From contig NZ_QPCG01000004.1 in NCBI RefSeq assembly GCF_003351025.1, forward strand, positions 664,244 to 728,243: 64,000 nucleotides of DNA, written 5' to 3'. This DNA comes from Mucilaginibacter endophyticus (GTDB lineage Bacteria > Bacteroidota > Bacteroidia > Sphingobacteriales > Sphingobacteriaceae). The position numbers and the translations under genes are program-made. The notes under the pieces are model-generated. The model did no database searches and had not been told where the DNA came from. It saw only the letters and a program-made list of their open reading frames with translations. Below are positions 58,477 through 64,000 of the stretch, piece after piece (the first letter of the stretch is position 1; each line of letters opens with the position of its first letter).

Positions 58477-60061
58477 CCCCCGCTATATTCTGCAAATAAT
58501 TATCCATCATGTCAATATCCACTACATCATTTAAAAACCCAATATGCATATCGGGACGGATGATGAGTGCTTTCTTTTGATTTTCTTTGACGTGAAAAGC
58601 ATCAAAAATGTGTTGGTTTTTGGTTGATGGGGGTAGGTAAAAAAAGTTGAGGCTGGCCCCGTAGTTTTGAGTGATCCATTTGGCTACTGTAAACAGGTCG
58701 AGCTCTTTGAGTTTGCCCAGGCAAATGAGCGTAAAGCCGGGTTTGCTGCACCATTCATGCAGGTCGGTTTCCAGTTGGCGCTTTTCGTCGAAAACCTTGA
58801 GGTAAGGCAGCCTGTCGCCGGCTTTGATCTGGCTGGCATGGCTTAGGTTAAGATTTATGCTGCTGTCGCGATAGGTTATACCTGTTTGTGATACACGTTT
58901 AAAAAATGCCTCACGCAAATTGGGCTTACTCCATACCCATTTTAAAGCTATGGGGAGTAAATACTTCTTCAGTAAATTGATGAACCAGTTGCGCGACAGG
59001 ATCATTTTAAAAATACGGTCGGTGGTATTGAGCAGGTCTTTGGCTACGGGCATTCTTTCCTGCGCGTAGCTATCCAAAACCGATACTTTAAGCTGGTTAT
59101 TAACAACACCGGCCAGTTTCCAGGCCAGGTTATAGGCATCCTGCAAACCGGTGTTCATGCCCTGCCCGCCAACCGGCGAATGGATATGTGCGGCATCGCC
59201 AATTAAAAAACAGCGCTGCTCCCTGAATTTATCGGCCATGCGATGGTGCAGACGATAAGTTGTGAACCAGTTGGTTTGTTCAACAATGATCTGCTGTTTG
59301 GTTACTTCCCGCAGATGCGGTAATACCTCTTCAATTTGCAACTCATCTTTCTTATCAAAAGCATCGGGCAGGTTTCCTACCACGCGATAACTCCGTTCAT
59401 CGGGCATTGGGAAAAAGCCCGCGAACCCTTTTTTTGACAGAAATAGGTTTACCTTATCGCCAAAATCAGCATCTATTTTGATATCAGCCAAATAAAACTG
59501 GTGCTGATAGGTATCACCATTAAAAGGAATATTGAGTTGCTTGCGTACGGTGCTGTGCGCGCCGTCGGCTCCAATCAGCCAATCGCAGGTGATGGTTTGC
59601 TTATCCTCGCCGCTTTGCAGCTGCAGGCTTACTTTTTCGGTATTTTGGCTTAAGGATAGCAGCGAAGTATTCCAGTAAACGGGGCAGCAATTGAGGGTAA
59701 TAAAATCCAGCAATAACCGCTCGTTTTTGCTTTGCGGATACATCTGGATAAACGGAAACGCTGTTTGTGCTTCGCCAACGTTTGAAAGCGAAAGGCTGGC
59801 TACCTCTTCTCCCTCCTGGTTAAACTGTACGCCGCCACCACGTTTGCCATCGCTGAGTACCTTATCGATAATACCCATTTGCTTGTAGATCTCCATAGAT
59901 CGCGATTGCACAGCCAGGGCTTTTGAGTGTGTGGTTGGCCCCTGTTTGTTATCTATAATTACCGGCTGCACACCATAGCGCAAAAGCTGGGCGGCCATCA
60001 TCAAACCTGACGGACCGGCGCCTACAATTACAACCGGGGTATGCTGCTGGCTTATGGTCAT
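58460..60061 (-). CDS. FAD-dependent aromatic-ring monooxygenase (PHBH type)
   Basis: A 533-aa flavoprotein hydroxylase of the p-hydroxybenzoate/PheA-TfdB family, which uses NAD(P)H and oxygen. Rossmann site VVIVGAGPSGLMMA (Gly14-Gly19), the CDWLIGADGAHSTVR block and the FAD-phosphate motif FLIGDAAHIHSPVGGQGMN are intact, and the C-terminal thioredoxin-like domain is present. Its start overlaps the methyltransferase stop by 4 bp. The final residues VVHGL and the stop come from the palindromic repeat at 58341-58476. The substrate is unknown. Confidence 0.88.
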   Translation of the reverse strand: MTISQQHTPVVIVGAGPSGLMMAAQLLRYGVQPVIIDNKQGPTTHSKALAVQSRSMEIYKQMGIIDKVLSDGKRGGGVQFNQEGEEVASLSLSNVGEAQTAFPFIQMYPQSKNERLLLDFITLNCCPVYWNTSLLSLSQNTEKVSLQLQSGEDKQTITCDWLIGADGAHSTVRKQLNIPFNGDTYQHQFYLADIKIDADFGDKVNLFLSKKGFAGFFPMPDERSYRVVGNLPDAFDKKDELQIEEVLPHLREVTKQQIIVEQTNWFTTYRLHHRMADKFREQRCFLIGDAAHIHSPVGGQGMNTGLQDAYNLAWKLAGVVNNQLKVSVLDSYAQERMPVAKDLLNTTDRIFKMILSRNWFINLLKKYLLPIALKWVWSKPNLREAFFKRVSQTGITYRDSSINLNLSHASQIKAGDRLPYLKVFDEKRQLETDLHEWCSKPGFTLICLGKLKELDLFTVAKWITQNYGASLNFFYLPPSTKNQHIFDAFHVKENQKKALIIRPDMHIGFLNDVVDIDMMDNYLQNIAGVVHGL

Positions 60062-60774
60062 TTATTGCCGTGATAGAGTAAAAAGATTGTTGGGCGTTTA
60101 TGCAGATCGGGCACCTTCTTTTGCCAGTCGGCAATGGTTTTTGTTTGCACCAGCTCGGTAGCAGCCGTGAGGTCGCAGGCTATGCAAAGTTTGGTTTTAG
60201 GGTTACCGCTTTTCAGGATCTCTTCCAGCATAGGGTTATTGCGGAAAGGTGTTTCAATAAACATCTGGGTTTGATCAAGTTTTATGGCCGTACTTTCCAG
60301 TTCTTTGATCTTTTTGGCGCGAAGCACTTTATCAATAGGCAGGTAACCATGAAAGGCAAAACTTTGACCGCTAAAGCCCGAAGCCATCAGCGCCAGTAAA
60401 ATAGAACTTGGGCCAACCAGCGGAACAACCTTTATGCCCATGCGATGGGCTTTGTCCACAATATCGGCACCGGGATCGGCCACTCCGGGGCAGCCAGCCT
60501 CGCTCATGAGGCCGACATCATTACCGGCTTGCAGGCCTTTAAAAAAGTCGGCGTTGCCCATATCGCGGTTATGCTTGCCATAATCGTGAATAACGAGTTC
60601 GCTTTGCGGGGTTTTTAAACCGGCCTCTTTTAAAAAGCGGCGGGCGGTTTTTTCATTCTCCACAATGTATTCTTTGATACTGTTAATGGTATCAACCAGA
60701 TATGGCGTAAATGATTTAGCGGCCGCGTCATCGGCCAATGGTACGGGAATTAAATAAAGGGTTCCATAGGGCAT
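60058..60774 (-). CDS. RsmI-like SAM-dependent methyltransferase
   Basis: A 238-aa tetrapyrrole-methylase-fold enzyme related to RsmI, which 2'-O-methylates C1402 of 16S rRNA. Shared blocks are GTLYLIPVPL at the start, LMSEAGCPGVADPGADIV (the SAM-side loop), VPLVGPSSILLALMASGF and MFIETPFRNNPML. It is about 45 residues shorter than E. coli RsmI and lacks the C-terminal helical tail. In Bacteroidota a second, full-length RsmI usually exists elsewhere, so this may be a paralogue with another target. Confidence 0.82.
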   Translation of the reverse strand: MPYGTLYLIPVPLADDAAAKSFTPYLVDTINSIKEYIVENEKTARRFLKEAGLKTPQSELVIHDYGKHNRDMGNADFFKGLQAGNDVGLMSEAGCPGVADPGADIVDKAHRMGIKVVPLVGPSSILLALMASGFSGQSFAFHGYLPIDKVLRAKKIKELESTAIKLDQTQMFIETPFRNNPMLEEILKSGNPKTKLCIACDLTAATELVQTKTIADWQKKVPDLHKRPTIFLLYHGNK

Positions 60775-60814
60775 ATTGCAAAGTTGGTGTTTTTTGTTTA
60801 AATTAAGCTATCAA

Positions 60815-60821
60815 AAGGAGG
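60815..60821 (+). promoter_or_regulatory. perfect Shine-Dalgarno before the orphan gene
   Basis: AAGGAGG, 7 nt before the ATG at 60829. Bacteroidota seldom use such sites, and no other gene start I examined in this window has one as good. Confidence 0.75.
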
Positions 60822-60828
60822 CGGAAAA

Positions 60829-61545
60829 ATGAGACAGTTAGGTGCAAATTGGTTTATTGAAGGTCATATTGATTTTGAATACAAAAAATATATCCTGTTA
60901 AGCTATCTGCAGGAAATTAACAGCCATTTTGATAACAGCCGCTTATATCCTAACCTGGCCGACCTGATTTTCCACTACAACAACCTCATCGATTTCAAAA
61001 CGAATAAATCACTGTTACAGCAGGCTTTTCCGCAACGCTTATCCCAGGCCGATATTGATGCCGTAAAGCTTACCTATCAAAAGATCATTACCGACGATCA
61101 GAGCATGCAGGAGATAGAGCATATCATCACCTATGCCCTCGGCAAGATAGATCCGGCAATAAAAACCGGCAGGGATATTTATGATTTTGTAGAACGGCAT
61201 GTTAATATCGATCCGGTTGGCATTATCCCCTTAATGCCTTACCATGGTTATTTTTCGTTGCATAACGGCAAGGAAAGCACTAACCGGATCTATGAATACC
61301 AGATCACCATTTTTGAGGGTAAGGACGATAAATACCGCGGTATCAATATCTCTTTTGTTGATACCTATGAGCAAAGCATAGCCAATACTCCCGAAAGTAT
61401 CAAGTTGCACCTCATTAACCGTAATAAGTTTATACCCAACCCGGCTGTTTATTATGTGCACAGTGATATTACTTTTCCGCTTGAGCAAACGCTTTTACCG
61501 GTGGCTAAGAGGAGTTTGGTGAAGTTTATATCTAATGCGGCGTAA
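60829..61545 (+). CDS. conserved-looking protein of unknown function (238 aa)
   Basis: I do not recognise this family. The 238-aa product has no signal peptide or membrane segment, so it is cytosolic. The N-terminal half is helical and charged (EYKKYILLSYLQEINSHF, QRLSQADIDAVKLTYQKI). The second half is rich in strands with DPVGIIPLMPYHGYFSLHNG, RIYEYQITIFEGKDDKYRG and a short NRNKFIPNPAVYYVHSD. It is divergent from the RsmI-like gene with a 54-bp shared gap, and has a perfect Shine-Dalgarno. Codon use looks like its neighbours. Protein status is well supported by frame and ribosome site; function is open. Confidence 0.75.
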   Translation: MRQLGANWFIEGHIDFEYKKYILLSYLQEINSHFDNSRLYPNLADLIFHYNNLIDFKTNKSLLQQAFPQRLSQADIDAVKLTYQKIITDDQSMQEIEHIITYALGKIDPAIKTGRDIYDFVERHVNIDPVGIIPLMPYHGYFSLHNGKESTNRIYEYQITIFEGKDDKYRGINISFVDTYEQSIANTPESIKLHLINRNKFIPNPAVYYVHSDITFPLEQTLLPVAKRSLVKFISNAA

Positions 61546-61659
61546 AAGCGTTGCAACAGTTGACCTGATTCTAACACAACGCATTATATAATATTCCCCT
61601 AAAAGCTGCTTTGCAGAGATAAACATCTATATTCGTTACCTAATAAACCTGAAATAGAA

Positions 61660-61696
61660 AAGGCAATAAGGCTGTGTGCTTTATGCCTTATTTTTT
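61660..61696 (+). terminator. probable terminator of the orphan gene
   Basis: AAGGCAATAAGGC.. faces GCTTTATGCCTT (ending 61689) with one bulge, followed by ATTTTTT. It lies about 115 nt past the stop at 61545. Confidence 0.65.
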
Positions 61697-61799
61697 AACC
61701 AATAAAATAACTGTAAAGCTGACATTATCTGGTTGTGCATTATTTGGCGAGTCTAAAATGACGTGCAAATTTTAAGATGCTCCCCCAATTTATAATCAT

Positions 61800-63743
61800 A
61801 TGAGAAAACTTTTAATCGCGTTTCTTTTGCTAAACGGCTTTGTAAGCCAGGCTCAAATTAAGCCCTCGGGTATTCTGTTAAATGATAAAAATGCCAATAT
61901 CAAAAAGCTAAAGGACTTTTCGGTAGTAGCTACCCTAGATGGCGGCAAACCTATTGAACTGGTTTTTCAAACGCATACCTGCGTTGGTGTAAGCCGGGAA
62001 GATAATAAATGGTACGTTCTGCCTTTAAATGACGCCTCTGGTAAAATCAGCGCAAATACAAATTTGTGGATCCTGCCTCAGGACGCGCTTTCGAAGGATA
62101 AGGCTTATTTGATCAAATTATCGGGAAGTGACTCTGTGACGGCGGTTTCTGAAAACGACCAGTTGAGGGTAAATGTATATTCTAAAAAATTTGAGTTGCA
62201 TACCGCCGAGGCCCGTCCGCATAGCGATTGTTTTAATAACCGTTATGCCCTCAACATACAAGGCGGCGATGCTTTTGCAAACACCCTGGCCGGTTTTTAC
62301 TGGGGAACCATGTTGCAATCGGTAATAGAAAAAACAAAGGCTAAAAACTATCCTTATTCAAGCGGGTACGTAATCAGTACATTAAACCCTAAGGCCTATG
62401 CCGGTTCATACCCGGATGTTGATCACGAATTTCAGATAAAAGGGCGGCTTGCTTTTGCTTCCGACCTTGATATCGATGTGGTAAGGCGCATGATGGAGCT
62501 CCAGTTTAAATTAATGCAGGATGATCCGGAAGGTTTGTTTAGGGATCCATGTTCTGTACAGCCCAGCGGTGAGCGCGAATACCACATCCGCCGGAACAGT
62601 CAAAACAATAAGGTGAATGCCAATATGTTTTTGTTAACTGGCAATATGGAAATTCAGGAGGAGGCATTCCATTATTTTGAGGCAACCAAAGATTCTGTAT
62701 GGCTCAGTAAAAACATCGAAAACCTTGAAAAGGCCGCCGCGCTTACTATCGCAAATACTGACCAATATGGGCGTGTTTGGTCTGATGTATATTATGAAGA
62801 CCAGGTAATGAAAGATGGCCGGGAAACCATGTCAGGCGCATTAGCAGCTTATACATTTAAGTTATTGGCGCAAATGGAAAGCATTTTGAACCGGGGAGAT
62901 AAATCAGATTACTACGCCGGGTTTTCAAAAAAGATAGCTCATCAGTTGGTTCAGCCATTACCACAGGGTTTTTGGGATGAAAAGGAGCAAAGATTTGTGG
63001 ATTGGGTAGACAGAAGCGGTGTGAAACACAACCATATCCACTTACTGGCAAATATTCTGCCCGTGATATTTGGCTATACAAATGAAGTCCAAACCCAGGC
63101 CGTAGCCAAACTGGTAAACTCAAACCTGGCCGAGTTTCAAAGGTTTCCAAGTTTTATCTCGGCAGATGTTGCCGGTTATGACAAAAACGAAATTGGCGAC
63201 GGCGGCCCCTACGACCTTTGCGCCGCCGGACGTTACTGGTGGTGGGATGCTTCATACTGGAAATGGCTTAACAACAACGATATGCTTTACAAGCAGCTTA
63301 AAACCGTTGCCGCCGAAGCCCTTAAAGACTCTTATTACATGGGCGAACGTTATGATATGAACCATGTTTACTACGTTGATAATAAAGACTGGCACGGCGC
63401 GGATATGTATTATGAATATCCATGTGTTTATACATCCATATTGATAGATAACTATTTAGGGCTTCAACATACCTTGAATGCCGATTTGAGCATTAAGCCC
63501 AAGGTTAATGGATACGGAACAATTGACTTCACAAACCCACTATACAATATTCGTTATACAATTACTGCAAAAGGGTTTAAGCTAAAGAACCTGTCCAACA
63601 AGCCAAGGCGTTTTTCCGTAGATCTATCATCGGTGTTTAAGGGCAAGCAATTGAAATTGGCTGGTAAGTCAAAAATAGAAAATTCAGATGCTGTGATTAC
63701 GTTAGCGGCGAATGAAGAAGCGAATTGGGTTTTAAGTAATTAA
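61800..63743 (+). CDS. exported six-hairpin glycosidase-like protein
   Basis: A 647-aa protein with signal peptide (MRKLLIAFLLLNGFVSQAQ). The middle (about 215-560) is made of paired helices with acidic/aromatic loops typical of (alpha/alpha)6 glycosidases: DPEGLFRDPCSVQPSGEREY, QYGRVWSDVYYEDQVMKDG, GFWDEKEQRFVDWVD and RYWWWDASYWKWL. An N-terminal beta domain (about 25-170) and a C-terminal beta domain (about 570-647) frame it, as in GH78/GH95/GH127-type enzymes. No exact GH family could be named. It stands alone on the plus strand. Confidence 0.7.
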   Translation: MRKLLIAFLLLNGFVSQAQIKPSGILLNDKNANIKKLKDFSVVATLDGGKPIELVFQTHTCVGVSREDNKWYVLPLNDASGKISANTNLWILPQDALSKDKAYLIKLSGSDSVTAVSENDQLRVNVYSKKFELHTAEARPHSDCFNNRYALNIQGGDAFANTLAGFYWGTMLQSVIEKTKAKNYPYSSGYVISTLNPKAYAGSYPDVDHEFQIKGRLAFASDLDIDVVRRMMELQFKLMQDDPEGLFRDPCSVQPSGEREYHIRRNSQNNKVNANMFLLTGNMEIQEEAFHYFEATKDSVWLSKNIENLEKAAALTIANTDQYGRVWSDVYYEDQVMKDGRETMSGALAAYTFKLLAQMESILNRGDKSDYYAGFSKKIAHQLVQPLPQGFWDEKEQRFVDWVDRSGVKHNHIHLLANILPVIFGYTNEVQTQAVAKLVNSNLAEFQRFPSFISADVAGYDKNEIGDGGPYDLCAAGRYWWWDASYWKWLNNNDMLYKQLKTVAAEALKDSYYMGERYDMNHVYYVDNKDWHGADMYYEYPCVYTSILIDNYLGLQHTLNADLSIKPKVNGYGTIDFTNPLYNIRYTITAKGFKLKNLSNKPRRFSVDLSSVFKGKQLKLAGKSKIENSDAVITLAANEEANWVLSN

Positions 63744-63833
63744 TCGGTGGCTTAATGCTTTTCGAATTTCGGGGGCTTTACCATTACTTGTGTGGCGATA
63801 AGGAGATTTAGAGGCATGCCTGGTAATGGAGAT

Positions 63834-63992
63834 TTGGGCTAAAGCCATTTAATGGCGATACTTGATCCGTCCCTTAAAAGGGACGGCAATGAAAAACTAT
63901 ACTTGCTTGTTTGAGATATCTTAGAGTTCATTGCCGTTGACTTTAGTCAACGGTTGAAGATCATTTCGGTGTTGGCTTTAGCCAAAATGAAG
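63834..63992. repeat. composite palindrome with CATTGCCGT elements (second copy type)
   Basis: Outer words TTGGGCTAAAGCC (from 63834) and TTGGCTTTAGCCAA (right). Inner units CCGTCCCTTAAAAGGGACGG.. (63867-63891) and CATTGCCGTTGACTTTAGTC.. (63929-63953) are each palindromic and share the CATTGCCGT end with the 53996-54126 pair. Confidence 0.75.
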
Positions 63993-64000
63993 CGGTACTG

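Noticed and set aside
60058..60061. Frameshifted fusion of the methyltransferase and monooxygenase genes
   Set aside because: Both proteins are full length with their own starts and stops; the 4-bp ATGA overlap is ordinary translational coupling.
1..64000. CRISPR array
   Set aside because: Repeats are palindromic, singly placed or in facing pairs; no run of equal repeats with regular spacers was seen and no cas gene is present.
1..64000. Insertion sequence, prophage or integrative element
   Set aside because: No transposase, integrase or phage gene was found, and no attachment-site-like direct repeats at tRNA ends.

Overview
The window looks like chromosome of a Bacteroidota bacterium, most likely Sphingobacteriaceae close to Mucilaginibacter or Pedobacter. 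The evidence is a SusC/SusD pair with an STN-type receptor under an ECF sigma/FecR pair, a gliding-motility (CHU_C, type IX secretion) C-terminal domain, promoters of the Bacteroidota form TTTG-N19-TAnnTTTG, a general lack of Shine-Dalgarno sites, and many intergenic palindromic repeats. No tRNA, rRNA, transposase, phage gene or CRISPR array was found. The genus is inferred from gene style, not from a marker gene.

Layout. 0-12 kb is mostly housekeeping: the end of an aminopeptidase P, a minus-strand run (metallo-beta-lactamase fold hydrolase, LolC/E-type permease, lipoprotein, rbfA, M23 peptidase), a SprT-like protein, feoAB with a textbook promoter, gcvH-vanZ plus an overlooked 49-aa lipoprotein, and two tandem TPR proteins. 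11.8-13.4 kb has a beta-lactamase-fold hydrolase and ybaB. 13.5-16.7 kb is a minus-strand set that looks like soft-metal (copper) handling: HYC_CC_PP protein, secreted HMA protein, beta-barrel, and a barrel with a His/Met-rich N-terminus. 16.9-22.2 kb has an OmpA lipoprotein, a two-component system with a barrel and a small basic protein, and ApbE.

22.6-43.9 kb is the accessory core, a glycan-use region. It contains a GH20 hexosaminidase, a NagX-like acyltransferase, SusD, SusC, FecR, a divergent ECF sigma factor, and then four minus-strand genes of a type best known from Planctomycetes. These are a DUF2231/c-type cytochrome/LRR protein, a beta-propeller protein, a DUF1501 protein and a DUF1549/DUF1553 cytochrome lipoprotein. 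An SGNH-type protein and a secreted FAD oxidoreductase follow. I read it as uptake of an amino-sugar glycan coupled to an uncharacterised periplasmic or surface redox module.

44-64 kb: a YfiT-type DinB protein and a small LMW-phosphatase-like protein; a thiamine-import operon (TonB receptor, PnuC-type transporter, perhaps an acyl-CoA dehydrogenase-like flavoprotein) behind a TPP riboswitch whose P2-P4 joining region carries an insertion of about 85 nt made of a dispersed repeat; aspS; three tandem FKBP lipoproteins, only the middle one with a standard active site; a MiaE-like hydroxylase; a LytS/LytTR two-component pair; a type IX secreted adhesin-like protein; a flavin monooxygenase overlapping an RsmI-like methyltransferase; an orphan gene with a perfect Shine-Dalgarno; and a six-hairpin-glycosidase-like protein. 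At least nine palindromic repeat families sit in the gaps, and one appears to supply the last codons and stop of a gene.
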